From: Crocinitomicaceae bacterium | GTDB lineage: Bacteria > Bacteroidota > Bacteroidia > Flavobacteriales_D > Crocinitomicaceae | Assembly (NCBI GenBank): GCA_002696025.1 | Contig: NZQU01000079.1 | Coordinates: forward strand, 1-28,085 | Reading direction: 5' to 3' | Length of the DNA stretch: 28,085 nt | Shown: positions 14,712 through 23,138 of the stretch, piece after piece | Numbering within the stretch: position 1 is the first letter of the stretch | How the letters are laid out: the number at the start of each line of letters is the position of its first letter | The notes under the pieces: model-generated | The model's database searches: none | The model's input: the letters and a program-made list of their open reading frames with translations, nothing else | What the model was told of the DNA's origin: nothing | Position numbers and translations under genes: made by a program

Positions 14712-16256
14712 TTACATTGGAATGTTTCCATGTTTTTTTTGAGGGAGATGGTCCACTTTATTTTCAAGCATTTTAAAACTTGCAATAACTTTACTCCTAG
14801 TTTCTTCCGGATAAATTACTTCATCAATAAAGCCTCGTTCTGCAGCCCTATATGGATTTGAAAATTTAGATGCATATTCAGCTTCTTTTTCTTTCCACTT
14901 TTCTTCGGGATTCTCTGATTCTGCAATTTCTCTTTTAAAAATTATTTCAGCAGCTCCCTTTGCACCCATAACCGCTATTTCTGCAGTTGGCCATGCAAAA
15001 TTCATATCTGCACCAATATTTTTTGAATTCATAACATCAAATGCACCACCATATGCTTTTCTAGTAATAATAGTTACTCTAGGCACAGTCGCCTCAGAAA
15101 AAGCATATAATAATTTAGCTCCATGAGAAATAATCCCTTTCCATTCTTGATCAGTTCCTGGTAAAAAGCCTGGCACGTCTTCAAACACCAATAATGGAAT
15201 ATTGAAAGAATCACAAAAACGAACAAATCGAGCTCCTTTTCTAGAACTATCAATATCCAAAACACCTGCTAGAACAGTTGGCTGATTGGCTATCACACCT
15301 ATGGATTTGCCATCAATTCTACAAAAGCCAACGACAATATTTTTGGCGAAATCCGATTGAACTTCTTTGAAGCTGTCGTCATCAATTACACAATCAATAA
15401 CCTCTCTAATGTCATATGGCAAGTTTGAATTATCAGGAACAATTCCTTTGATTCGTTCTAATTTATTTTCTTCAAAAACATTACCGTTTTCTCGTTGAGG
15501 TGGCAACTCGGAATAATTTTGAGGAATGTAAGAAACCAAATCACGAACGCTTCTAATGCACTCAAGATCATTTGGAGATGTAAAATGATTAACCCCTGAT
15601 TTTTCAGCATGTGTCATTGCACCACCAAGATCTTCAGAACTGACTTCTTCATGAGTAACTGTTTTTACAACATTTGGCCCGGTAACAAACATAAACGAAG
15701 TGTCTTCAACCATGAAAACAAAATCTGTTAAGGCAGGAGAATAAACTGCTCCTCCAGCGCAAGGCCCCATAATTACTGATATCTGAGGGATTACACCTGA
15801 TGCCCTTGTGTTTCTATAAAAAATATCTGCGTAACCCGCTAATGAAACAACACCCTCTTGAATCCTAGCACCGCCAGAGTCATTAAGACCAATTAATGGC
15901 GCTCCATTTTTTAAGGCCAAGTCCATAACCTGGCATATTTTAGAAGCATGACTTTCAGATAACGAGCCTCCAAAAACAGTGAAATCTTGAGAAAAGACAT
16001 AAACCAATCGACCATGAACATATCCATATCCAGTCACTACTCCATCACCTGGAAATTTTTTCTTGTCAAGACCAAAGTCTGTAGATCTGTGAGAGACTAA
16101 GGCTCCAATTTCTTGAAATGACCCTTCGTCTAATAATAAAAAGATTCTTTCTCTTGCACTAAGCTTCCCTTGGCTGTGCTGCTTTTCAATTCTTGATAGA
16201 CCACCGCCTAATTTAGATTCTTCTCTTTTCTTTTCTAACTCTTTGTTTTTATCCAT
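14712..16256 (-). CDS. Acyl-CoA (propionyl/methylcrotonyl-type) carboxylase, carboxyltransferase subunit
   Basis: The 514-residue protein is the beta subunit of a biotin-dependent acyl-CoA carboxylase or a decarboxylase of the same family. The N half has the GKLSARERI and SHRSTDFGLDKKKFPGDGVVTGYG region, an oxyanion-forming NDSGGARIQEG, and MGPCAGGAVYSPALTDF. The C half has the second crotonase-like domain with PGFLPG, KAYGGAFDVM and MGAKGAAEII. The length and the PGFLPGTDQE segment fit propionyl-CoA carboxylase PccB best. No biotin carboxylase or biotin carrier gene is nearby. It starts 22 bp after fadN and is probably the last gene of a marR-fadN unit, linking it to fatty-acid or odd-chain/branched acyl-CoA use. 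Confidence 0.9.
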   Translation of the reverse strand: MDKNKELEKKREESKLGGGLSRIEKQHSQGKLSARERIFLLLDEGSFQEIGALVSHRSTDFGLDKKKFPGDGVVTGYGYVHGRLVYVFSQDFTVFGGSLSESHASKICQVMDLALKNGAPLIGLNDSGGARIQEGVVSLAGYADIFYRNTRASGVIPQISVIMGPCAGGAVYSPALTDFVFMVEDTSFMFVTGPNVVKTVTHEEVSSEDLGGAMTHAEKSGVNHFTSPNDLECIRSVRDLVSYIPQNYSELPPQRENGNVFEENKLERIKGIVPDNSNLPYDIREVIDCVIDDDSFKEVQSDFAKNIVVGFCRIDGKSIGVIANQPTVLAGVLDIDSSRKGARFVRFCDSFNIPLLVFEDVPGFLPGTDQEWKGIISHGAKLLYAFSEATVPRVTIITRKAYGGAFDVMNSKNIGADMNFAWPTAEIAVMGAKGAAEIIFKREIAESENPEEKWKEKEAEYASKFSNPYRAAERGFIDEVIYPEETRSKVIASFKMLENKVDHLPQKKHGNIPM

Positions 16257-16278
16257 TTTTCACAAATAAAATAAAGTA

Positions 16279-18684
16279 CTAATTTCTTAAAATCTTTCCA
16301 GTTTTCACAAGGCTTTCTAATCGCTCAAGAGATTTTCTCTCCATACACAACTCAACAAAAGCTTTTCGTTCTAAATCTAATAAGTATTGCTCACTAACAA
16401 CGGTTCTTTCAGATAAATCACCACCACACAACACAAAACCTAGTTTTTCAGAAATAACACCATCATGTTCAGACATATAATTACCTGAAAGCATTGAGTT
16501 AGAGCCAACATACACTATCCCGAGTCCTTCTTGACCTAAAACAGTTATGTTCTTTTCTTGTTTAGGCGCTACATAGCCTTTGTTTGCCATTTCTAAACAT
16601 GCCGCCTTTGCTCTTGTCAATTGATAATCTCGACTCACAACAACTTCATCAACACCCTCTCTTAAATAACCCAAGTCAAATGCTTCATAAGCAGATGTAG
16701 CAACCTTAGCCTGACCTATAGTCAAAAACTTTTCTCTTAATTTATTAATTCTGATATCTCCTTCTGACAATTCATCAGACAAACGCTTTGCAAATTCTTT
16801 TGAACCGCCACCTCCAGGAATCAAACCAACACCAAACTCAACAAGCCCCATATACAACTCTGCATGAGCAACAACTTTGTCAGCATGCATAGACATTTCA
16901 CAACCACCTCCCAAAGCTAAATTATGAGGTGCAACTATCACAGGCACATTACAATATCTGAGCCTCATCATGGTATCCTGAAATGCTTTCACTGCAAAAT
17001 TCAACTCATCATATTCTTGTTCTACTGCCATCATAAAAATCATTCCAACATTAGCTCCTGCAGAAAAGTTTTGACCAGTATTAGATATAACTAATCCTTT
17101 GTGAGATTTTTCTGCAAGATCAATCGATTTGTTGATTCCCTCAATAACACCACCTCCAATTGTATTCATTTTGGTATGAAACTCTAGATTTAAAATACCA
17201 TCACCTATATCTACAAGAGTGGTGTCTGAATTCCCCCAAACCTTATTATCATCTCTAAGAGAATCTAGAATAACACGCCCTTCTGTACCAGGAATAATCT
17301 GATATTCTTGTTTTGATGTATTGTAATACATTTTCTTTCCGCCTTCGCTTTTGTAAAAAGACTTTACTCCATTTTTACTCATTTCAGTAACCCAGGAAGC
17401 TGCTTTTTTACCTTCCTTAGAAATCAACTCAAGCCCCTTATCTAAACCAATAATATCCCAAGTTTCGAAAGGACCCAACTCCCAACCAAATCCAGCTTTC
17501 AAAGCATCATCTATTTTGTATAAATCATCTGAAATTTCAGGCAATCGATTGGAGACATATGCAAAAACACCAGCAAAAGCTTTTCTGTAAAACTCTCCTG
17601 CTTTATCTTGACCCATTAAAAGCATTTTGGTTCTTTGATTTAGATCATCAATTGGCTTTGTCATTTCCAATGTTGGAAATTTTACTTTTTGTGAAGGTTT
17701 GTATTCTAGTGTTTTTAAATCAAGGGCTAATATTTTTCTTTTCCCGTTTTCATCTTTTTCTTTTTTGTAAAACCCTTGACCTGATTTAGATCCAAGCCAG
17801 TTGTTGTCAACCATTGTTTTGATGTAGGGTGGCAAATCAAATAAATGCTTTTCTTCATCGTCAGGACAATTTTCCTTTAAGCCATTTGCAACATGAACCA
17901 ATGTGTCCAAACCAACAACATCGCAGGTTCTAAAAGTTGCTGACTTTGGCCTACCCAAAACAGGACCAGACAATTTATCAACTTCTTCAACAGTTAATCC
18001 AAGTTCATCAACCATATGAAATAGTGACATTATAGAATAGACACCAACTCTGTTGGCAATAAATGCAGGAGTATCTTTACATAAAACCGTTTTTTTACCT
18101 AAAAATTTAGCCCCATAATCCATTAAAAAATCAACAACTTCCGAATTTGTATCTGGAGTTGGAATGATTTCTAGTAATTGAAGATACCTTGGTGGATTGA
18201 AAAAATGAGTCCCACAAAAATTAGATTTAAAATCATCAGACCTTCCCTCTAGCATCATGTGAATAGGGATTCCTGATGTATTAGAGGAAATAATAGTGCC
18301 TGGCTTTCTGTACTTTTCTACTTTTTCAAAAAGCTGCATTTTAATATCTAAACGCTCAATAATAACCTCAATAACCCAATCGCAATCTGATATTTTAGAC
18401 AAATCATCATCAAAGTTTCCTGTTTCAATTCTATTAGCAAAACTTTTTCTATAAATTGGAGATGGCTTTGATTTTAGAGCAAAAGTTAAAGCATCATTAA
18501 CAATTCTATTTCGAACCTCAGAATCTGATAACTCTTTCTTTTTTGATTTTTCTTTATCATTTAATTCCCTTGGCGGAATATCTAAAAGCAAAACTTCGCA
18601 ACCAATATTTGCAAAATGACATGCAATTCGAGAACCCATTACTCCCGAACCTAAAACAGCTACTTTTTTAATATGTCTACTCAT
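16279..18684 (-). CDS. fadN: 3-hydroxyacyl-CoA dehydrogenase/enoyl-CoA hydratase, FadN type
   Basis: This 801-residue protein joins two beta-oxidation activities in the FadN order: the dehydrogenase comes first and the hydratase-like domain follows. The NAD-binding loop is GSGVMG (residues 12-17). SNTSGIPI and THFFNPPRYLQLLEI mark the catalytic part, and the dehydrogenase C-terminal domains extend to about residue 460. The crotonase domain (about 480-700) has SAGANVGMI near 538 and LALGGGCEMSMHADK near 588, followed by FGVGLIPGGGG. It oxidises 3-hydroxyacyl-CoA and probably hydrates enoyl-CoA in the cytosol. It sits 12 bp downstream of a MarR regulator gene and 22 bp upstream of the carboxyltransferase gene. 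The thiolase and acyl-CoA dehydrogenase genes that often accompany fadN are not next to it. Confidence 0.93.
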   Translation of the reverse strand: MSRHIKKVAVLGSGVMGSRIACHFANIGCEVLLLDIPPRELNDKEKSKKKELSDSEVRNRIVNDALTFALKSKPSPIYRKSFANRIETGNFDDDLSKISDCDWVIEVIIERLDIKMQLFEKVEKYRKPGTIISSNTSGIPIHMMLEGRSDDFKSNFCGTHFFNPPRYLQLLEIIPTPDTNSEVVDFLMDYGAKFLGKKTVLCKDTPAFIANRVGVYSIMSLFHMVDELGLTVEEVDKLSGPVLGRPKSATFRTCDVVGLDTLVHVANGLKENCPDDEEKHLFDLPPYIKTMVDNNWLGSKSGQGFYKKEKDENGKRKILALDLKTLEYKPSQKVKFPTLEMTKPIDDLNQRTKMLLMGQDKAGEFYRKAFAGVFAYVSNRLPEISDDLYKIDDALKAGFGWELGPFETWDIIGLDKGLELISKEGKKAASWVTEMSKNGVKSFYKSEGGKKMYYNTSKQEYQIIPGTEGRVILDSLRDDNKVWGNSDTTLVDIGDGILNLEFHTKMNTIGGGVIEGINKSIDLAEKSHKGLVISNTGQNFSAGANVGMIFMMAVEQEYDELNFAVKAFQDTMMRLRYCNVPVIVAPHNLALGGGCEMSMHADKVVAHAELYMGLVEFGVGLIPGGGGSKEFAKRLSDELSEGDIRINKLREKFLTIGQAKVATSAYEAFDLGYLREGVDEVVVSRDYQLTRAKAACLEMANKGYVAPKQEKNITVLGQEGLGIVYVGSNSMLSGNYMSEHDGVISEKLGFVLCGGDLSERTVVSEQYLLDLERKAFVELCMERKSLERLESLVKTGKILRN

Positions 18685-18696
18685 TATTATAATAAT

Positions 18697-19128
18697 TTAA
18701 TTCATTTTTTGTGTTAATTCATCAATCGCCTCCATTGTCTCAAAAAACCCTTTTTTTGCTGAATCAGATACTTTTTCATCTATCATCTGATTGAAGTCTA
18801 GCAGGAATGTTCTGACCATTCTTCTTTTTTCAATTCCAATTGGGGTCAGAAATATAAGCACTTTTCTCTTATCATCAGCAGAAATTTGTCTTCTGATTAA
18901 CCCTTGATCCTCCATTGTTTTTAATGTTCTTGATAAAGATGTTGGTTCCATGCCCATCTTGGGGCCCAAACTTGTACTGGGAGAGCCTTGTTTTTCAACA
19001 TACATTAGGATAAATCCTACAGACATTGTCATGCCCTGAGAAAATGCTTTTTGATTATACATTCTTGCAATTTTATGCCAGGCATGTCGAATGGAAACAT
19101 CCAAAAGTGTTGTGTTATTTTTTGACAT
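18697..19128 (-). CDS. MarR family transcriptional regulator of the fadN operon
   Basis: The 143-residue winged-helix protein shows the MarR layout: an N-terminal dimerisation helix (IRHAWHKIARMYNQKA), the recognition region MEPTSLSRTLKTMEDQGLI, the wing with RRQISADDKRKVLIFLT, and C-terminal helices. MarR proteins usually repress their own operon and respond to small ligands; an acyl-CoA ligand would fit the downstream fadN and carboxyltransferase genes but is inferred. The ATG at 19128 lies only 4 bp after a TACTTTCG promoter-like octamer. A perfect inverted repeat (19151-19164) sits where the -33 region would be, supporting autoregulation. Confidence 0.92.
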   Translation of the reverse strand: MSKNNTTLLDVSIRHAWHKIARMYNQKAFSQGMTMSVGFILMYVEKQGSPSTSLGPKMGMEPTSLSRTLKTMEDQGLIRRQISADDKRKVLIFLTPIGIEKRRMVRTFLLDFNQMIDEKVSDSAKKGFFETMEAIDELTQKMN

Positions 19129-19132
19129 AACA

Positions 19133-19140
19133 CGAAAGTA
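19133..19140 (-). promoter_or_regulatory. Candidate -7 promoter box for marR-fadN
   Basis: TACTTTCG on the minus strand differs from TAnnTTTG at one base and ends 4 bp before the marR ATG. Transcription would then begin at or next to the start codon. Confidence 0.4.
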
Positions 19141-19150
19141 TGAAATTTTA

Positions 19151-19164
19151 TTATGCGTGCATAA
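19151..19164. promoter_or_regulatory. Inverted repeat, candidate MarR operator
   Basis: TTATGC (19151-19156) and GCATAA (19159-19164) form a perfect 6-bp dyad around two bases. It lies in the 76-bp gap between marR and ispD, about 10 bp upstream of the marR -7 candidate, so a bound dimer would cover the -33 region. The size and symmetry fit MarR-type sites. It could also affect ispD. Confidence 0.6.
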
Positions 19165-19192
19165 ATATTTTTCTCATTGTTTCAGTATTTGT

Positions 19193-19200
19193 TAGATTTG
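19193..19200 (+). promoter_or_regulatory. Candidate -7 promoter box for ispD
   Basis: TAGATTTG matches TAnnTTTG exactly and ends 4 bp before the ispD ATG at 19205. The nearest TTG (19177-19179) is only 13 bp upstream of the box, which is short, so this is tentative. Confidence 0.35.
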
Positions 19201-19204
19201 ATGT

Positions 19205-19882
19205 ATGAAACACACCATAATTCTAACCGCTGGAGGAACGGGCAAAAGAATGGGAGGCAAAATTCCGAAACAATTTTTAAAAATTAACGATACACCTATT
19301 CTTATTCATACCCTTAAAAGTATTTATGAGTTTGATAATAATTTTGAAATTATCATTACGCTTCCAGAAGAATGGATTAGTTACTGGAAGAATTTGTTAA
19401 ACGAATATAATATTGGAATCAATCACAAAATAGTTGCCGGAGGAGAAGAACGATACCATTCAATAAAAAATGCAATCAATCAATCCTCAGGGGATACAAT
19501 AGCTGTTCATGATGGTGTAAGACCACTTGTTTCTCATGAAACACTAAATAGAATTTATGATGCGGCCAATAATCACTTTGCTATTGCCCCATATATACAA
19601 ATAACCGAAAGCATTAGAGAGAAACAAGGACTAACAAACACAAGTAAAAATAGAGATGAGGTAGTCATTATTCAAACCCCACAATGTTTTAAAAGAGAGA
19701 CGCTAATTGAAGCTTACAAAAATCCCTTTGAAAAAACATTTACGGATGACGCTTCACTCGTTGAATCTAATGGAACATCCATTTTTCTTGTCGAGGGAAA
19801 TCAAGAAAACATTAAAATAACATCACCAAAAGATATCGCTGTTGCTGAAGCCATTATAAATATTGACGCAACTAAAAAGTAA
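19205..19882 (+). CDS. ispD: 2-C-methyl-D-erythritol 4-phosphate cytidylyltransferase
   Basis: IspD joins CTP and methylerythritol 4-phosphate, the third step of the non-mevalonate isoprenoid pathway. The 225-residue protein has the nucleotide-binding loop LTAGGTGKRMGGKIPKQFL at residues 7-25, VAGGEERYHSI, the metal-site region AVHDGVRPLVS, QTPQCFKRE and FTDDASLVE, and ends with IKITSPKDIAVAEAII. All of these are IspD signatures. The ATG at 19205 directly precedes the first strand. The gene overlaps the end of the convergent DUF5686 gene by 11 bp. It shares a 76-bp divergent region with marR. Confidence 0.97.
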   Translation: MKHTIILTAGGTGKRMGGKIPKQFLKINDTPILIHTLKSIYEFDNNFEIIITLPEEWISYWKNLLNEYNIGINHKIVAGGEERYHSIKNAINQSSGDTIAVHDGVRPLVSHETLNRIYDAANNHFAIAPYIQITESIREKQGLTNTSKNRDEVVIIQTPQCFKRETLIEAYKNPFEKTFTDDASLVESNGTSIFLVEGNQENIKITSPKDIAVAEAIINIDATKK

Positions 19883-22337
19883 TCGCATATTTAAACCTAA
19901 CTCCAAAAGGAGATTCCCCGGGCAATTGATGAGTTGCCCTGTATATAAGGTCTACTCTGATCAATTTAAAAATATTTTCAATGCCAATATTTACTTCAAC
20001 ATAAGGCGTTTTTCCAAACCTATTTACAAAATCAGGTATCAATATAAGCTCTTCATGTTCATCCCTTATCGAGCCATAAATAAACTTAGCAGAAGTTACA
20101 AGCCTAAGTTTTAACTTATTAACAAGTGGAATTCTGTCAAACAAAAGGCCATCCCAATGATTTTCTATGTAAGATGAAATATATTGATCAGATATGAACT
20201 CCATAAAGGCAAGTTTATTTGAAGTCCTGGTAAATAACCAATAAGACTGGCTTCCTTCATGAAGTTTTAGAAATGGATAGGCGGTTTCACCAAAAATATA
20301 ACCCACGTTAACCCCATACATTATTCGTCCCAGAACACCTATCTGAGTGTTTTGCTGAATGTCAAGCTCTAATTTTTGATAATTAAACTCGCTACCCAAA
20401 ACACCCTTTACACCAAATACACCTCGGATAGAAAAAATTGGGTATTTTGATCTTAAAGAAACTCGATCAAAAGCACCAGAAATGAATTCTTCTCCTTTTG
20501 TCCATCTAAAACAAGTGGAGAACTCTGCTGTTGTGATTTTATCAACCGTATCAATTGAAGAATTAAGCAAGTTATGTCTGGTGTAGTTTGCTAGCCCTAA
20601 TGCTTGGTATTCCTTCCACTCAAAACTATTAAACAAGACAATGTCTTTTTTAATGTCATTTTCCAATGAAATCCCCCTTTTATTTACAAATGTTAATTTA
20701 TCAAATGGCGCAGTATTAAAAACTGTTGAAAAAGAAGCTCCGATTTCAGAGGCATTCATTGATTGGCCTACCTGTTCAATGTCATTTTTATAATATATAC
20801 TAAGTAAAGACCTTTTCTTATTTGAAATATTGTACCTTATTTTCCCTCCATATTTAAATCTTTTATCTTCAAAACCATATGCAATATTACCCCCCAATTC
20901 TATTTTCCTTGAAAAATAGTTTGATGTTCTAAGGGCCAAAGCAACCCTAAACCTTTCAACTGGATTGACACTCATTAATTGAAAGGCATCACCAATCTCA
21001 ATTTTTGAAAGAGGGAAATAGCCAGTTGTAGCAAAATAAGTTGTGTTTTTTAATGATTTAAAAAAAGATGAATTGTTTAAAGAGTCAATCATTAAGTCAA
21101 TGTTTTTCTCTTGATGACTAAGTTTTTCTGATCTTTTAGTCTCCCAATAATCTTCGCTTTTCATGCTTGATCCATCCTCAACATTAACCGAATTATCTGC
21201 ATTATAAAAACTTTGAGGCAACTGTTTATTAATTACATAATTAGTTCTACTACTGTATCTTTTTGCAAAAAAACCGTAAACCTTGCTCTTTTTAGTCAAC
21301 TTGACATCTGCTATAATTCTTTCTTTAGAAAGCATCCAAACTTCCTTTTGAACTTTTTTAAAGTGATGTTCAAAATATAAATCATTAATATAATTTAAAT
21401 TAGCCCCTGGAGAGATTTTTGCCTTAACTAACTTTAAAGCATAAGTAGTATCGTTAATCCACATTTCTCCTTCTAAGGTTAAGTCTCCTGTCCTTTTGGG
21501 AGAGAATGTCATTTTATAACACCAAGAGTCATCAATAAAAGAAGAGTCTGCAAGAACAAACTTGTAAAAGTTTGGGGCAAAATTAGAGGCAGGGCTTATA
21601 AATCCTCTATTAAATAAATTTATAATGTTGTCATATAAATTAACGTCTAAATACATCTCCCCAAAAAATTGATTGAGCTGAACATTTTCAATTCCAGTAA
21701 TTCTAGAAGCCTGAATTACTTCTTTCTTTTGTCTTGGATTGTTATTGAAATAAAAACTTGAATACGATTCACTTAAGATTAATGGGAGATATGACTCCTT
21801 GTCATCTGTTGAATCCAAATAATCAACTAGAAAATCCAGCTTTTTTACAAGTCCATTTTTATTAAAACCATCACCAATATTGTTTAAGTCAAATTGAGTT
21901 TTACTATAAACATCATACTGATATGCATCCAGTTTTTCTTTATTATTTGCACTTTTATTTTCAATCAATTTTTTATGCAACTTAACAGAAGAAAGTTCAT
22001 CGGGTATTTTTATTTTAATCTCATCAAATTGTTTTGACAACACATCCAACTTGACGTTTACCGATTGCTCCTGATCTTTAACAACTTTCTTTTTAAGCTG
22101 CTTATAGCCAGATATAGAAAAAACAAGCGAATCTGATGGGTAATATGTTTCAATTCGGTAATTGCCATTATAATCAGTCAAGGTTCCTATTTTTGTGCCA
22201 ACAAAACGAACCTTGGTATAAGGAATCGGCTCATTTGAGGATTGGTCTTTAACTGATCCAAAAACAATCGTTTTTTGTGCATTATAAGATCCCGAAAAGA
22301 GTAACAGAAAAAAAATAAAGAGAGCCTTGTTTATCAC
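19872..22337 (-). CDS. DUF5686/carboxypeptidase-like regulatory domain outer-membrane protein
   Basis: The 821-residue protein has a signal peptide (about 1-20, ending SYNAQ), then a CarboxypepD_reg-like beta-sandwich (about 24-105; VFGSVKDQSSNEPIPYTKVRFVGTKIGT and LTDYNGNYRI mark it), a central DUF5686 region, and a C-terminal half rich in alternating aromatic strands that ends FGVRFKYAITF, as outer-membrane barrels do. It resembles a common Bacteroidota family of unknown role, related in architecture to TonB-dependent proteins but without a plug domain. The start is GTG at 22337, 10 bp after the tatC stop and preceded by an A-rich stretch; no ATG is available before the signal peptide. It is the last gene of the queA unit. 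Confidence 0.87.
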   Translation of the reverse strand: MINKALFIFFLLLFSGSYNAQKTIVFGSVKDQSSNEPIPYTKVRFVGTKIGTLTDYNGNYRIETYYPSDSLVFSISGYKQLKKKVVKDQEQSVNVKLDVLSKQFDEIKIKIPDELSSVKLHKKLIENKSANNKEKLDAYQYDVYSKTQFDLNNIGDGFNKNGLVKKLDFLVDYLDSTDDKESYLPLILSESYSSFYFNNNPRQKKEVIQASRITGIENVQLNQFFGEMYLDVNLYDNIINLFNRGFISPASNFAPNFYKFVLADSSFIDDSWCYKMTFSPKRTGDLTLEGEMWINDTTYALKLVKAKISPGANLNYINDLYFEHHFKKVQKEVWMLSKERIIADVKLTKKSKVYGFFAKRYSSRTNYVINKQLPQSFYNADNSVNVEDGSSMKSEDYWETKRSEKLSHQEKNIDLMIDSLNNSSFFKSLKNTTYFATTGYFPLSKIEIGDAFQLMSVNPVERFRVALALRTSNYFSRKIELGGNIAYGFEDKRFKYGGKIRYNISNKKRSLLSIYYKNDIEQVGQSMNASEIGASFSTVFNTAPFDKLTFVNKRGISLENDIKKDIVLFNSFEWKEYQALGLANYTRHNLLNSSIDTVDKITTAEFSTCFRWTKGEEFISGAFDRVSLRSKYPIFSIRGVFGVKGVLGSEFNYQKLELDIQQNTQIGVLGRIMYGVNVGYIFGETAYPFLKLHEGSQSYWLFTRTSNKLAFMEFISDQYISSYIENHWDGLLFDRIPLVNKLKLRLVTSAKFIYGSIRDEHEELILIPDFVNRFGKTPYVEVNIGIENIFKLIRVDLIYRATHQLPGESPFGVRFKYAITF

Positions 22338-22347
22338 TTTTTTCTTT

Positions 22348-23127
22348 TTATTGATTCATTTTTCTGTAAACGATAATAGAGGCCCATATCCCTATCTCAT
22401 ACAATATGACTATCGGAACAGCAACTATAACTTGAGATATTACATCTGGAGGAGTAATGACAGCAGACAAAACCAAAACACCTACCACAGAATGCTTTCT
22501 GTATTTCTTTAAAAAAGCAGGGGTGATGATTCCTATTTTAGTTAACAAATAAGATATAATGGGCAAAAGAAAAAACAAGCCACAATAAAACACAGTTGAG
22601 ATAATTGTACTCATGTAAGAGTTAATGGTGAATATATTTTGAATTTGATCACTTATCTGATAAGACCCAAAAAACTTAATTGCTAATGGAGAAACAATAA
22701 AATATCCAAACAAAATTCCTGTAAAAAATAAAGTGCTTACATAAAATGTCAAACCATTAACGGTTCTTTTTTCATTTGGCTTTAAACCCGGGCGAATAAA
22801 ACCCCATATTTGATAAAAAACAAATGGAAAAGAAAAAACAAATCCCCCCATAATACTCATTAACAAGGCATAAGAAAACTGACCAGAAACTGTCATGCTT
22901 TGCATACTTATGGGTATTTCATCTACACACATTCCAAAATATTCACATAGAAGACTAAACGTTATAAAATCAGGATTGCTCATAGATAAAAAAACATGCT
23001 CCATAATCCATTCCTGAAAAAACCATATCACAACAGCAAAAACAAGAATCAATCCTGCAGAACGAACCAATCTCCATCTCAATTCCTCAAGATGATCTAA
23101 AAAAGGCATGTTTTTATCTTTACTCAC
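22348..23127 (-). CDS. tatC: Sec-independent protein translocase TatC
   Basis: TatC is the polytopic receptor of the twin-arginine export pathway for folded proteins. The 259-residue form begins with a short charged segment followed by the conserved FLDHLEELRWRLVRS. About six membrane segments follow, including the FSFPFVFYQIWGFIRPGL region and the FYVSTLFFTGILFGYF segment. I favour the GTG at 23127: it lies 11 bp after the arsS stop, behind an A/G-rich stretch like that before the next gene. An ATG at 23109 would remove six residues, and a TTG at 23160 would overlap the upstream gene. TatA is not encoded in the window. The cytosolic N terminus and short C terminus are typical. Confidence 0.95.
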   Translation of the reverse strand: MSKDKNMPFLDHLEELRWRLVRSAGLILVFAVVIWFFQEWIMEHVFLSMSNPDFITFSLLCEYFGMCVDEIPISMQSMTVSGQFSYALLMSIMGGFVFSFPFVFYQIWGFIRPGLKPNEKRTVNGLTFYVSTLFFTGILFGYFIVSPLAIKFFGSYQISDQIQNIFTINSYMSTIISTVFYCGLFFLLPIISYLLTKIGIITPAFLKKYRKHSVVGVLVLSAVITPPDVISQVIVAVPIVILYEIGIWASIIVYRKMNQ

Positions 23128-23138
23128 TTTCTTTTTCT

